Positions 52,598 through 61,897 of a DNA stretch of 64,000 nt are shown here, piece by piece. Source of the DNA: Arthrobacter sp. MAHUQ-56 (GTDB taxonomy: Bacteria; Actinomycetota; Actinomycetes; Actinomycetales; Micrococcaceae); the NCBI RefSeq assembly GCF_019710585.1, contig NZ_JAIFZQ010000002.1, forward strand, positions 93,481 through 157,480, in the 5' to 3' direction. The notes under the pieces were generated by a model, which saw only the letters and a list, made by a program, of their open reading frames with translations, searched no databases and was not told the origin of the DNA. A program made the position numbers and the translations under genes. How positions within the stretch are numbered: position 1 is the first letter of the stretch; the number at the start of each line of letters is the position of its first letter.

Positions 52598-54085
52598 ATG
52601 AAGATCCCAAACCCTGAGGCACTGAAGGCGAGTTCGGTGCCCGCGAAGAGGAAGCCGCTGTATAAGTCGCTCTTCTTCCAGATTCTGATCGCCGTCGTGG
52701 CAGGTGTCCTCATCGGGCATTTCTGGCCGGACCTCGGATCACAACTGAGGCCGCTCGGAGATGGCTTCATCAAACTCATCAAGATGATCATCGCGCCGCT
52801 GATCTTCCTGGTGATCGTTACCGGAATTTCGGCCGTTGGCGACGTCAAGGCGGTTGGAAGGGTTGGGGTCAAGGCCCTGCTCTACTTCACGGCGGCAACA
52901 CTGTTCGCCCTGGTCTTCGGGCTGATCGTGGGCAACATCGTCCAGCCCGGCGCGGGCCTGCACATCGACCCCGCCACCCTGTCCCAGGCTGACCTGGATG
53001 CCAAGACCGGCTCGGGGGCCCCGAAGGATGCCGCGTCCTTCATCCTGGATGTCATTCCCGCCAGCGTCATCGGCGCGTTCGCCAGCAACAGCCTGCTCCA
53101 GGTCCTCTGTTTCTCCGTGTTCTTCGGCGCAGCCATCGTCGTGATCGGCCGCGAGCGCTGCATGCCTGTCATCAGCCTCATGGAGACCGTCCTGGAACTG
53201 GTCTTCAAGATCATGGCCTGGATCATGAAGGTCGCGCCCATCGGCGCGTTTGGAGCGATGGCATTCATCATCGGCCAGTACGGGCTGGACACACTGAGCA
53301 CCTACGCGCTCCTCATCGCCGCCTGCTACGGCGCCGCGGTGGTATTCATCGGCCTGTTGTTCCTCGTTGCCTGGGGTTTCGCCCGCGTCCCGTTGTGGCA
53401 TTTCCTGAAGTACACCCGCGAGGAATTCCTCCTGGCCCTCGGCACGGCTTCCACCGAGGCCGTCATGCCCAGAATCATGACGAAGCTGACCAACGCCGGC
53501 TGTTCCCGGGCCACCACCGGCCTGGTAGTCCCCACCGGCTACTCCTTCAACCTTGACGGCGCGGCAATCTACCTGTCCATCTCCCTGCTGTTCCTGGCGC
53601 AGGCCTTCGGCCACAACCTGGACCTGGGCCAACAGCTGGCCGCCCTCGGCGTGCTGCTGCTGACCTCCAAAGGCATGGCCGGCGTTCCCGGCTCCTCCTT
53701 CCTTGCCCTTTCGGCAACCGCCGCAGCACTGGGCATCTTCCCTGTTGCCGGCGTCGCGCTCCTCCTGGGCGCCGACCGGCTCATGGACTCCATGCGGGTG
53801 GTGGTCAACCTGCTCGGCAACTGCGTCGCCACGTTCATCGTCTCCAAGTGGGAGGGCCAGTTCGACCGCAACGTCATGCTGCGCGCCTTCAGGGGCGAGA
53901 TCACCAACCACGATTCGGCGATCCTGCTGGGCAAGGAAGAGGATTTCGAGGGCCAGGAGCTCGAGCGGCTGAGTGCGGGACAGGATCCGTCGCCGAAGTT
54001 CCGCGGCGCACCCACCCCCGAGATGGTCACCGAGCTTCCCGTCGTCAACAGCAACCGCGTGGGACTCGGCAGCAAACCCGAGTAG
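52598..54085 (+). CDS. dctA: C4-dicarboxylate:cation symporter DctA
   Basis: A 495-residue DAACS-family symporter. Family hallmarks are all present: LALGTASTEAVMP (the serine-rich hairpin, here with STEA), GYSFNLDGAAIYLSISLLF and LLTSKGMAGVPGSSFLALSATA. Eight membrane segments and two re-entrant loops are expected. It takes up succinate, fumarate and malate with protons or sodium. The ATG at 52598 follows CAAAGG; the frame is open upstream, but that part overlaps the kinase gene. A perfect-stem terminator follows. Confidence 0.93.
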   Translation: MKIPNPEALKASSVPAKRKPLYKSLFFQILIAVVAGVLIGHFWPDLGSQLRPLGDGFIKLIKMIIAPLIFLVIVTGISAVGDVKAVGRVGVKALLYFTAATLFALVFGLIVGNIVQPGAGLHIDPATLSQADLDAKTGSGAPKDAASFILDVIPASVIGAFASNSLLQVLCFSVFFGAAIVVIGRERCMPVISLMETVLELVFKIMAWIMKVAPIGAFGAMAFIIGQYGLDTLSTYALLIAACYGAAVVFIGLLFLVAWGFARVPLWHFLKYTREEFLLALGTASTEAVMPRIMTKLTNAGCSRATTGLVVPTGYSFNLDGAAIYLSISLLFLAQAFGHNLDLGQQLAALGVLLLTSKGMAGVPGSSFLALSATAAALGIFPVAGVALLLGADRLMDSMRVVVNLLGNCVATFIVSKWEGQFDRNVMLRAFRGEITNHDSAILLGKEEDFEGQELERLSAGQDPSPKFRGAPTPEMVTELPVVNSNRVGLGSKPE

Positions 54086-54099
54086 GCACCCCACAACGC

Positions 54100-54143
54100 A
54101 GAAAGGGAGGGACAGGACCATAAGGTCCTGCCCCTCCCTTTCT
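54100..54143. terminator. Bidirectional terminator
   Basis: A 20-bp inverted repeat with one mismatch around the tetraloop ATAA (arms 54100-54119 and 54124-54143, outer end AGAAAGGG/CCCTTTCT), between convergent genes. Confidence 0.9.
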
Positions 54144-54152
54144 TTGCGCCCG

Positions 54153-55010
54153 CTACCGGGAAGCGCTCGGAGACGGCGAAGTCCCCACTCCCGAGGACAT
54201 CGTCGACGAAGCCGTGGCCGAAGCCGTGGACGTGGCACTCGGGGAGGATGTGCCCATTGAACCGCCGGAAGAGCTGGTGGCGGTGGAGGTTGCGCCGCCC
54301 CCTGCCTTCGCCAACACATCGTTGATGAGGTTCTCAAGCTCCTTCTGGTCCTTGTCACCCAGGTCGGTGCCGCTCTTGGTGGCAACCACGAGCAAGCGTC
54401 CCTGGGCGGCGGAAACCTGCATCAGCTTCTGCTGGTTGTCCCCGCTCCGGGTGCTGACGGTGCCGAACGTCTTGTCCGCGTCGGTCTCCGCCTTCAGTTC
54501 TTCGCTGGAAACGTCGTACTTCTGGCCGAGTGCAGACACCGAGAACTTTGCGCACTGGCCCATCTTGCCACTGATGTCCTCCAGGGTCTTCACCGCATCC
54601 GGGCCGCTGCCGCCGGACTGTGCGGAGAGCGTGCGGGGCTGGTTGCCCTGGGAGAGCGCGACGGCGACGTCACCGTTCTCCACTTTGTCCAGCAGGCCAG
54701 CGGTTGCGATGTCCTTGCACTCCTTCGGATCGATGGTTGCGGTACTCATCAGCAGGTTGGCGATGTTCCCGCCCTGGTCCACCTGCTCCTTCGAGTAGAG
54801 CTTCAGCTCGTTGCCGTCATCGTCCTTCATGCCCGAGATGAGGTTGCGGAGCTCGTCCTCGGAGTACACCTTGGCTTCGGCGGTCTTGCTGGCGGACGCA
54901 GACGCCGTCGCCGTACCGGAAGGGCTCGCGGAGCCGCCGCCACCTCCCGAGCAGCCGGCCAGGGCCAGCAGGGCCGCGGTCATCACGCCAAGCGCGGAAA
55001 CTTTTCGCAT
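54153..55010 (-). CDS. Hypothetical lipoprotein with Ser/Thr/Ala-rich ends
   Basis: A 285-residue lipoprotein: signal peptide with clear lipobox ALAGCSGG (lipidated Cys20). A Gly/Ser/Ala-rich linker is followed by a globular part (about 50-235) with DELRNLISGMKDDDG and QCAKFSVSALGQKYDV, then a Ser/Thr-rich tail of about 45 residues. The core somewhat resembles sensor-like extracellular domains of mycobacterial lipoproteins, but I cannot name a family. No neighbour suggests a role. Confidence 0.75.
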   Translation of the reverse strand: MRKVSALGVMTAALLALAGCSGGGGGSASPSGTATASASASKTAEAKVYSEDELRNLISGMKDDDGNELKLYSKEQVDQGGNIANLLMSTATIDPKECKDIATAGLLDKVENGDVAVALSQGNQPRTLSAQSGGSGPDAVKTLEDISGKMGQCAKFSVSALGQKYDVSSEELKAETDADKTFGTVSTRSGDNQQKLMQVSAAQGRLLVVATKSGTDLGDKDQKELENLINDVLAKAGGGATSTATSSSGGSMGTSSPSATSTASATASSTMSSGVGTSPSPSASR

Positions 55011-55225
55011 CAGGTCAACCTCCAGAATTAGAAAGCATGCTTAGTGTTTCCACTGTAAAGGGTTACCGGGAAGACGCAAATAGCTGGGGAACCATATTTG
55101 GGCGCGCCCCGAAGGCGAAGGCGCATCACCAGCAGCCGCGATGGCGCATCTCCGGAACGGCCTCATGTGGAATAATCCGAGAAAGTGGTCCTAACCGGAC
55201 CGCTCCAGACAAAGGAGAGGCTGGG

Positions 55226-55978
55226 ATGTCCGCCACACCAGGGAGCACGGCGCAGGCGGCAACCGCGCCCATCAACAACTCACAGATCCCTAAGCACGAA
55301 CAACTCCGCCTCATCATCCTTAAGCTCGCCAAGGAAGAACTGGAGCCCGGGGCCAGGCTGCCCAGCGAACGGACCCTCATGGACGCCTATGGCGTCAGCC
55401 GCATCACCGTCCGGGCCGCGATCGGCCGACTGGTCAACGAGGGGCACCTGGTGCGCGTCCCCGCCAAGGGCACTTTCGTGGCAGACTCGCCCGTCCAGTC
55501 CACCCTGCACCTTGCCTCGTTCACACAGGAGATGGAGGCGCTGGGCCACGTTCCCAGCACCGTGGTTCTGGTGGCCGAGCACGCCGCAGCCCCGGAGGAC
55601 ACAGCGGATGCGCTCAGCCTTGCTCCGGGCGCGGAAGCGTACCACCTTAAGCGCCTCCGCCTTGCGGACGGCCGGCCGGTAAGCGTGGACGACGCCTGGT
55701 ACAACCCCCAGCATGCGCCAGGACTGCTGAATATCGATCTCACCGGCTCGGTCTACAAGGCCCTGGCCGCACAGTTTGGGCACCAGATCGACCGGGCACG
55801 CCAAAGCGTCCGGTCCGAGGGAGCCCCGGCTGATGTCGGGGCGCTCCTCGGAACGGGAACGGGGGCACCGGTGCTCGCGTTTGACCGCGTGTCCTACTCG
55901 GGCACCCTGGCCATCGAACATTCGCGCTCCTGGTACCGCTCGGACCGCTACTCACTCACCATGGAAGTCAGGCTGTAA
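55226..55978 (+). CDS. GntR/HutC-family regulator, DasR/NagR-like
   Basis: A 250-residue GntR-family protein of the HutC branch. An unstructured start is followed by the winged helix (LPSERTLMDAYGVSRITVR, VRVPAKGTFVAD) and a UTRA effector domain (DDAWYNP, FDRVSYSGTLAIEHSRSWYR). Adjacent PTS, nagB and nagA genes indicate a DasR/NagR regulator sensing glucosamine-6-phosphate or GlcNAc-6-phosphate. The ATG at 55226 follows AAAGGAG. A dre-like half site, AGTGGTC, lies at 55184-55190 in its own leader, so autoregulation is possible. Confidence 0.85.
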   Translation: MSATPGSTAQAATAPINNSQIPKHEQLRLIILKLAKEELEPGARLPSERTLMDAYGVSRITVRAAIGRLVNEGHLVRVPAKGTFVADSPVQSTLHLASFTQEMEALGHVPSTVVLVAEHAAAPEDTADALSLAPGAEAYHLKRLRLADGRPVSVDDAWYNPQHAPGLLNIDLTGSVYKALAAQFGHQIDRARQSVRSEGAPADVGALLGTGTGAPVLAFDRVSYSGTLAIEHSRSWYRSDRYSLTMEVRL

Positions 55979-55987
55979 CCGGCGGCG

Positions 55988-56446
55988 TCAGCCGAGCGAA
56001 AACAGCAAAGCGCCCGTTGCCACCGCTCCGGCGGCCAGCAGGGTGGCGGCGTCCGGCTTTGTATCCAGGACGACGACGGGACTCACCATCGAGTAGCCCG
56101 CGGCCAGGGCGGCGGTGGGGTCGACATGCATGACAGGCTCACCCGCTGCAACGGTGTCACCTTGGGCCACCAAAAGCTTGAAGCCTTCACCCTTGAGCTT
56201 GACGGTGTCGATGCCCACGTGTGTAAGGACGCCCCTGCCGGACGACTCAACCACCACGAAGGCGTGGGGCAGGAGCTTGACCACTTTCCCCGCTACGGGG
56301 GAGACGACGTCGAACGCCACACCCGCCGGGGGTTCCACCGCCGCGCCGGAACCCACCATTTGGCTAGCGAACACGGGATCCGGCACGTCGGACAGCGGAA
56401 CCACGGACCCGCCGATCGGGGCATGGACCATCAAGGACTGCGCCAC
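55988..56446 (-). CDS. PTS glucose-family EIIA domain protein
   Basis: A 152-residue single-domain EIIA of the glucose family: GSVVPLSDVPDPVFASQMVG at the N-terminus and the phosphorylated His in LTHVGIDTVKL, with HAFVVVE as the second active-site His. It passes phosphate from HPr to the EIIB at 56446-56676. It starts with GTG sharing one base with the EIIB stop, so the two are co-translated. Target sugar is N-acetylglucosamine by context. Confidence 0.9.
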   Translation of the reverse strand: MAQSLMVHAPIGGSVVPLSDVPDPVFASQMVGSGAAVEPPAGVAFDVVSPVAGKVVKLLPHAFVVVESSGRGVLTHVGIDTVKLKGEGFKLLVAQGDTVAAGEPVMHVDPTAALAAGYSMVSPVVVLDTKPDAATLLAAGAVATGALLFSLG

Positions 56447-56676
56447 TAGAGGAGGTCCTCGATGTCCTCGGCGAGGGTGTCTGCCTCGGGGCCAACAATC
56501 ACCTGCACGGCAGTGCCGGCGGCCAGGACGCCATGGGCTCCGGCAGCCTTGAGGGATGCTTCATTCACCAGCGATGAATCTTTGACTTCAGTGCGAAGCC
56601 GCGTGATGCACGCCTCTACTTCCACGATGTTCCCGGCCCCACCCAGGCCTTCAATGATCTTTTCTGCTTTGGACAT
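56446..56676 (-). CDS. PTS glucose/N-acetylglucosamine EIIB domain protein
   Basis: A 76-residue single-domain EIIB: ILRG-like start (SKAEKIIEGLGG), then the phosphorylated Cys in VEACITRLRTEVKD and GVLAAGTAVQVIVGPEAD. It accepts phosphate from EIIA and hands it to the sugar on EIIC. The ATG at 56676 follows GGAAGGG. It is divergent from the EIIC gene, so the PTS permease is made from three separate proteins. Confidence 0.9.
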   Translation of the reverse strand: MSKAEKIIEGLGGAGNIVEVEACITRLRTEVKDSSLVNEASLKAAGAHGVLAAGTAVQVIVGPEADTLAEDIEDLL

Positions 56677-56802
56677 TGCTGCCCTTCCTGCCGGTGCCCG
56701 TACGGAGCACATCATCCAAAACCCCGGCCGGCGGCCTGGGGTACGACCAATGATGGCTTCATCTGCCGCCGGCCGGCTTGCCGTGGAAGGAATATCCGTT
56801 CC

Positions 56803-56849
56803 TTGACAGCGACCGTGGGATGAATCACACTGAACTGGTCATAACCAGA
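56803..56849 (+). promoter_or_regulatory. Promoter and dre-like operator upstream of the EIIC-nagB-nagA operon
   Basis: A consensus -35 TTGACA at 56803-56808 is followed by a weak -10 region near 56826-56832 and by the palindrome CTGGT-CATA-ACCAG at 56835-56848. This matches 11 of 14 positions of the DasR responsive-element core CTGGTCTAGACCAG and would overlap the transcription start. It fits repression by the GntR protein at 55226-55978. Confidence 0.55.
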
Positions 56850-56909
56850 CAGTACCGGCTGGAACCGCTCTTCCACAAGCCCCCACCCATACCCCGCAGA
56901 GGTGCAACC

Positions 56910-58160
56910 ATGACAACTTCCGAGACCACAGCCCTGGCGCCAGAAAAGAAGCCAAACAGGGTCTTCGCCACACTCCAGCGGCTGGGCCGCTGCCTCATGC
57001 TCCCCATCGCCGTCCTTCCCGCCGCCGGCATCCTGCTGCGCATCGGCCAGGCCGACCTGCTCGGCGCGATCCCCGGCTTCGAAGGCGGCGCCGCCGTCAT
57101 CTCCGCGGCCGGCAACGCAGTCTTCACCTGGCTGCCGCTCATCTTCGCAGTCGGTATCGCCGTTGGCTGGGCCAAGAAGGCCGACGGCTCCACCGCCCTC
57201 GCGGCAGTAGTGGGATACATGGTGATCGACGGGGTCTTCAAGGCCATGTCGCCGCTGGTCCTGGCCGGCCAGCTGGACCCTGCCGGCAAGCCGGCCATGA
57301 TCAACTACGGCGTCCTCGCCGGAATCGTGGTCGGCCTGCTGTCGGCCGGGCTGTGGCAGCGGTTCTACCGCACCAAGCTGCCCGACTTCCTCGGTTTCTT
57401 CAGCGGCCGGCGCCTGGTGCCCATCCTGACGTCCGTGACCAGCCTGGTGGCCGGCGTCGTCCTGGCCCTCCTGTACCCGCTCTTCAACGCCGGCCTTTCC
57501 GCAGTCGGCCAGGCCGTGGCGGGCAACGCGGTGGTGGGTGGCGGTGTCTACGGCTTCGCCAACCGCATGCTGATCCCTGCCGGCCTCCACCACATCCTGA
57601 ACTCCGGCGTCTGGTTCCTCATCGGCGACTACACCGATGCGTCCGGGCACCTTGTCCGCGGCGACCTGAACCGCTTCTTCGCCGGCGACCCCAGCGCGGG
57701 CATCTTCATGGCCGGATTCTTCCCCATCATGATGTTCGGCCTGCCCGCCGCGGCCCTGGCCATCTGGCGCCACGCCAAGCCCTCACAGAAGAAGATCGTT
57801 GGCGGCATCATGCTCTCCACCGCACTCACCGCCTTCTTCACCGGCATCACGGAACCGCTCGAGTACTCCTTCATGTTCGTTGCTTTCCCGCTCTACATCG
57901 TCCACGCCGCACTGACCGGCACCTCCATGGCCCTGGTGAACGCGCTGGGCATCCACCACGGCTTCACGTTCTCCGCCGGCCTGATCGACTTCGTCCTCAA
58001 CTTCGGCAAAGCGCAAAACGCGTGGCTGCTGATTCCCATTGGCCTGGGATACGCCGTGGTGTACTACTTCCTCTTTTCCTTCGTCATCAAGCGCTGGAAC
58101 CTGCGCACGCCGGGCCGTGAGGACGATGAAGTCACGGTGGAAACCGAAGCCGCGAAGTAA
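56910..58160 (+). CDS. PTS N-acetylglucosamine-specific EIIC permease
   Basis: A 416-residue EIIC of the glucose/GlcNAc family: [19 protein letters not shown] at the first helix, [34 protein letters not shown] and the sugar-binding [12 protein letters not shown]. The HHILNS and GDYTD segments are typical of the GlcNAc subgroup. It transports and phosphorylates N-acetylglucosamine to GlcNAc-6-phosphate. The ATG at 56910 follows AGAGGTG; the longer frame is leader. It heads the operon with nagB, the CutC gene and nagA. Confidence 0.88.
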   Translation: MTTSETTALAPEKKPNRVFATLQRLGRCLMLPIAVLPAAGILLRIGQADLLGAIPGFEGGAAVISAAGNAVFTWLPLIFAVGIAVGWAKKADGSTALAAVVGYMVIDGVFKAMSPLVLAGQLDPAGKPAMINYGVLAGIVVGLLSAGLWQRFYRTKLPDFLGFFSGRRLVPILTSVTSLVAGVVLALLYPLFNAGLSAVGQAVAGNAVVGGGVYGFANRMLIPAGLHHILNSGVWFLIGDYTDASGHLVRGDLNRFFAGDPSAGIFMAGFFPIMMFGLPAAALAIWRHAKPSQKKIVGGIMLSTALTAFFTGITEPLEYSFMFVAFPLYIVHAALTGTSMALVNALGIHHGFTFSAGLIDFVLNFGKAQNAWLLIPIGLGYAVVYYFLFSFVIKRWNLRTPGREDDEVTVETEAAK

Positions 58161-58201
58161 CCCGCCCGGGCAACAGACCTCCAACCGAAAGCACATCCAG
58201 C

Positions 58202-58981
58202 ATGGAAATCATCATCCTTCCCACCCCTGACGACGTGGCACGCACGGCCGCGGACGCCATCGAGGAGCAGGTCCGGCGCGGGCCGTCCGTCCTGGGACTG
58301 GCCACCGGTTCCACACCCCTGGGCACCTACCAGGAGCTCATCCGGCGGCACCAGGAAGACGGACTGAGCTTCGCCGCCGCGCAGGCCTTCCTGCTGGACG
58401 AGTACGTGGGCCTGCACGCGGCGCATCCGCAGTCCTACCACTCGTTCATCCGGAAGGAGTTCACCGAAAGCGTGGATTTCGGCGACGGTACAGTGCACGG
58501 ACTGGACGGCCTGGCAGGCGATCCCGCGGCCGAGGCAGCCCGATACGAGGCCCGGATCGCGGCTGCAGGCGGCGTGGATATCCAGGTCCTGGGCATCGGC
58601 ACGGATGGCCATGTGGGCTTCAACGAGCCCATGTCCTCGCTCGCCTCCCGCACGCGGATCAAGACCCTGACCCGGCAGACCCGCCAGGACAATGCCCGTT
58701 TCTTTGCTGCCCTGGAGGATGTCCCGGACCATGTGCTGACGCAGGGGCTGGGAACCATCCGGGAGGCACGGCACCTGCTGCTGCTCGCGATGGGCGAGGC
58801 CAAGGCAGAGGCGGTGGCTGCCGCCGTCGAAGGTCCCGTCGCGGCCGTGTGCCCGGCTTCTGCCCTGCAACTGCACCCGCACGTTTCCGTGCTCGTGGAC
58901 GAGGCCGCGGCCTCGCGGCTCGCCCACCGCGGGTACTACCAGGACACGTTCGGCCGGAAGCCGGCATGGCAGGGACTCTGA
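58202..58981 (+). CDS. nagB: Glucosamine-6-phosphate deaminase NagB
   Basis: A 259-residue enzyme: sugar-phosphate loop [23 protein letters not shown] with the catalytic Asp, and [13 protein letters not shown] with the catalytic Asp-His and Glu. It converts glucosamine-6-phosphate to fructose-6-phosphate and ammonia. Its 3' end overlaps the next gene by 16 bases. Confidence 0.95.
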   Translation: MEIIILPTPDDVARTAADAIEEQVRRGPSVLGLATGSTPLGTYQELIRRHQEDGLSFAAAQAFLLDEYVGLHAAHPQSYHSFIRKEFTESVDFGDGTVHGLDGLAGDPAAEAARYEARIAAAGGVDIQVLGIGTDGHVGFNEPMSSLASRTRIKTLTRQTRQDNARFFAALEDVPDHVLTQGLGTIREARHLLLLAMGEAKAEAVAAAVEGPVAAVCPASALQLHPHVSVLVDEAAASRLAHRGYYQDTFGRKPAWQGL

Positions 58982-59757
58982 GCGCCAGCCGGCTGCCCAC
59001 GGCCACGGTCCCGCAGCTGGAGCTTGCGGTGGAAAACAGCGACGGAGTCCGGCTGGCCGCCGCCGTTGGCGCCGCCCGCGTGGAACTGTGCGCCGCGTTG
59101 GCAGAGACAGGGGGCATCACGCCGGGGACCGGCGCAGTGGAGCAGGCGTGCAGCCTGGGCTTTCCCATCCATGTCCTGGTGCGGCCACGGCCGGGAAACT
59201 TCACCTATTCCGCCCCCGAGCTGGAGGTGATTGAGCGGGACGCCACTGCCGTTGTGCGTGCCGGCGCTGCGGGCGTCGTGGTTGGTGTGTTGTCGCCCGA
59301 CGGCGGCCCGGATGTTTCGGCCATCCGGCGCATCGTGCAGGCCGTGCGGTCGCTGCGGCCCGATGCCGAGGTCACCTTCCACCGCGCGTTCGATGCAGCC
59401 CTGGCGTCCGGCGCGGATCCGGCGGCGGCCCTGTCCCGGCTGGAGCAGGCCGGCGTGGACCGGGTCCTGACCAGCGGTGGCGGCCCCGACTGCGCTGCAG
59501 GCCTGGAGATGCTGCGCCGGCTTGTGGAAGAGGGACGCCGGCACGCGCCCACCGTACAGATCATGGCCGGCGGGGGTGTGACCCTGGGGCTGGTACCGTC
59601 GCTGCTTGAAGCGGGTGTCCATGCCGTGCACACTTCGGCGCGCCTCCGGCACAGTGGTGCTTCGGGCGGGGGCCGGGCCGGCGCAGCAGACCCCGGCCTG
59701 GCCGCACGGATGGCCGCCGCCGTCGCCGCTGGAGCATCGATGACGGGAGGGGTGTAG
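58966..59757 (+). CDS. CutC-family TIM-barrel protein in the nag operon
   Basis: A 263-residue protein of the CutC family: [27 protein letters not shown] start (first strand), [39 protein letters not shown] and FHRAFDAA. The family was named for copper homeostasis in E. coli, but that role is disputed. Here the gene begins inside nagB and ends three bases before nagA, so a part in amino sugar metabolism is more likely. The ATG at 58966 is the first sensible start; further upstream the frame is only NagB antisense-frame coding. Confidence 0.83.
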   Translation: MAGTLSASRLPTATVPQLELAVENSDGVRLAAAVGAARVELCAALAETGGITPGTGAVEQACSLGFPIHVLVRPRPGNFTYSAPELEVIERDATAVVRAGAAGVVVGVLSPDGGPDVSAIRRIVQAVRSLRPDAEVTFHRAFDAALASGADPAAALSRLEQAGVDRVLTSGGGPDCAAGLEMLRRLVEEGRRHAPTVQIMAGGGVTLGLVPSLLEAGVHAVHTSARLRHSGASGGGRAGAADPGLAARMAAAVAAGASMTGGV

Positions 59758-59759
59758 CA

Positions 59760-60959
59760 GTGGGCAATGAGCTGGCTCTTCGGGGACGGATCGTCTCAGC
59801 CTCGCTGGACATTGCGGACGGGGTCTTGGCGGTCGACGGCGGGCTGGTCACCTTCGCCGGGCCGGCGTCGGATTTTCCCGGGGTGCTTCCAGCGGAAGCA
59901 CCGGCCGGCCGGGTCCTGGTCCCGGGGCTGGTGGACCTGCACTGCCATGGCGCTTACGGTTCGGACTTCTCGGAAGGCTCATTGGACGGTGCGAAGCGGG
60001 CGGCGCACTACCTGCACAGCCGGGGAACCACCACCCTGGTGGCCAGCCTGGTCACGGGAAAGCCAGCGGACCTGGTGCGGAACTTAACGATGTTGCGGGA
60101 GCTGACGGGCCTGGGGCTGGTTGCAGGATCCCACTTGGAGGGACCGTTCCTCTCCACGCTGCAGTGCGGCGCCCACGACCCCGGGCTCCTGCTGGAACCC
60201 GACATGGCAGTGGTGGCGGAACTGCTCGGCGCGGCGGGCCCGTCCCTCGCGTCCATGACGGTGGCGGCCGAACTTCCCGGCGCCGCCGGACTGGTGGAAC
60301 TCCTCGTTTCCCGCGGAATCGTTCCGTCGCTGGGGCACACGGCGGCGGACCATACGACGGCGGCGGCGTTCCTTGCGAAGGCAGCCGCGGGCCTGGGTGC
60401 GCCAGGACATTCCGCCGGCAGGCACCGGCCCACGGTCACCCACCTGTTCAATGCGATGCCTCCCCTTCACCACCGCTCCCCCGGGCCGGTGTCGGCCAGC
60501 CTCGATGCGGCGCGGGCGGGAACGGCAGTAGTGGAACTGATCGGTGACGGCGTCCACCTGGCACCCGAGACCGTCAAGCTCGTGTTTGATCTGGTGGGGC
60601 CGGACAACATTGCCTTGGTCACCGACTCCATGGCTGCCACCGGCCTGGCCGACGGCAAGTACCGCCTGGGCTCCCTGGCGGTGACAGTGGACCAGGGGGT
60701 TGCCCGGGTGGATGGCACCGGTGCAATCGCCGGTGGAACCGCGACTCTGCTGGACGTTGTCCGGGCCACCGTTGCCGCCGGCGTTCCGCTTCGTGACGCC
60801 GTGGTGTCCGCGTCAGCAGTCCCAGCCTCCGTGCTGGGAGTCGCCGCGCGGGTGGGTGACCTGCGCGAAGGGATGCGGGCCGACGTCGTGGTCCTTGACC
60901 GGGACCTGAACCTGGCCGGAGTGCTGCGCGGGGGGAAATGGGCCGCCGCACCCTCCTGA
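59760..60959 (+). CDS. nagA: N-acetylglucosamine-6-phosphate deacetylase NagA
   Basis: A 399-residue amidohydrolase. Metal and catalytic residues: LHCHGAYG (His-x-His), GSHLEGPFL (Glu), SLGHTAAD (His), VTHLFNAMPPLHHRSPG (His) and LVTDSMAATG (catalytic Asp). It removes acetate from GlcNAc-6-phosphate to give the NagB substrate. The start is GTG at 59760, two bases after the CutC stop. Last gene of the operon. Confidence 0.93.
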   Translation: MGNELALRGRIVSASLDIADGVLAVDGGLVTFAGPASDFPGVLPAEAPAGRVLVPGLVDLHCHGAYGSDFSEGSLDGAKRAAHYLHSRGTTTLVASLVTGKPADLVRNLTMLRELTGLGLVAGSHLEGPFLSTLQCGAHDPGLLLEPDMAVVAELLGAAGPSLASMTVAAELPGAAGLVELLVSRGIVPSLGHTAADHTTAAAFLAKAAAGLGAPGHSAGRHRPTVTHLFNAMPPLHHRSPGPVSASLDAARAGTAVVELIGDGVHLAPETVKLVFDLVGPDNIALVTDSMAATGLADGKYRLGSLAVTVDQGVARVDGTGAIAGGTATLLDVVRATVAAGVPLRDAVVSASAVPASVLGVAARVGDLREGMRADVVVLDRDLNLAGVLRGGKWAAAPS

Positions 60960-61008
60960 CCTCCGCCTCGTGGCAGGGCTCCTGCCGCACTTTGCCACAT
61001 CAGCGCTC

Positions 61009-61881
61009 CTACGGCTGCAGGCCCCTCTTGGCCAGCAGCCCGACGAGCCTTTCCCATGCGGCCTTGGGCGCCCCCGCCCGCTGGCCCAGCCGTTTCCGTT
61101 GCCTCCGCCTCCCCGCAGCCAGCCCCCGCAACCGCGGAGCAACAGCTAGGGCCAGCGGCTGTCCATGACCTGGCGCCAGCAGGGCGGGGCCGAGGTTGGC
61201 GAGCGAAGCAATGGACTCCACCGCGGTCTTCCAGTTCCAGGTGGTGTAGCGCGGCGGACCCGCCAGGTCGGGCGTTCCCAGCAGGATCCCCTGGAGGGTG
61301 TTCAGGTTGACGGTCACCACCGCGTCGCCGGTAATCAGGACCCGGTCGCTGGAACGCCAGTAGGCAACATGGCCTGGGGTGTGTCCGGGTGCGGAGACGG
61401 CGACCCACCCAGGCATTCCCGGTACTTCGCCACGGGGGCCCAAGGGACGCACGACATCGGAAATGTCACCGGCAGCCTCGATCCCGCGCCGCCTCCGTGC
61501 AGGCAGCAGGCGCATCAGCGGCGCGGTGATCCATCGGTCCAGCGGCATCGAGAACTCGGGAAGATACTTCCCGGCGGCCATCGGCAGCTCCGCAGGATGG
61601 ACGTACACCGGCACCTCCCACAATCGGGACAAGGCGCCTGCACCGCCGGAGTGGTCGGGATGGATGTGCGTCAGCGCTATCGCGACTGGTTTTGCATCGG
61701 GCCCGAGCAAACGCTCCACTGCCCGGCGTACCGGTTCCGCAGTGCCCGCCCATCCAGTGTCCACCAGCATACAAACGGGGCCGGAACGCACCAGGTACAG
61801 GTTCGAAGCCATCGGCCCCGTGCCTGCGGTGAGGAGAAAGACGCCGGGAGCGATCTCGCGGGGTTCGCTGACACGCATCAT
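61009..61881 (-). CDS. MBL-fold metallohydrolase
   Basis: A 290-residue metallo-beta-lactamase-fold enzyme: THIHPDHSGGAG (HxHxDH zinc motif, about residue 85), APGHTPGHVAYW, LITGDAVV and LAPGHGQPL complete the metal site. The C-terminal 35 residues are very basic. Substrate unknown; glyoxalase-II-like or lactonase-like hydrolysis is typical. I place the start at the ATG at 61881, since the longer frame overlaps the neighbouring gene and is not conserved-looking. Confidence 0.83.
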   Translation of the reverse strand: MMRVSEPREIAPGVFLLTAGTGPMASNLYLVRSGPVCMLVDTGWAGTAEPVRRAVERLLGPDAKPVAIALTHIHPDHSGGAGALSRLWEVPVYVHPAELPMAAGKYLPEFSMPLDRWITAPLMRLLPARRRRGIEAAGDISDVVRPLGPRGEVPGMPGWVAVSAPGHTPGHVAYWRSSDRVLITGDAVVTVNLNTLQGILLGTPDLAGPPRYTTWNWKTAVESIASLANLGPALLAPGHGQPLALAVAPRLRGLAAGRRRQRKRLGQRAGAPKAAWERLVGLLAKRGLQP

Positions 61882-61897
61882 CGTGGTCCCGCTTCCC

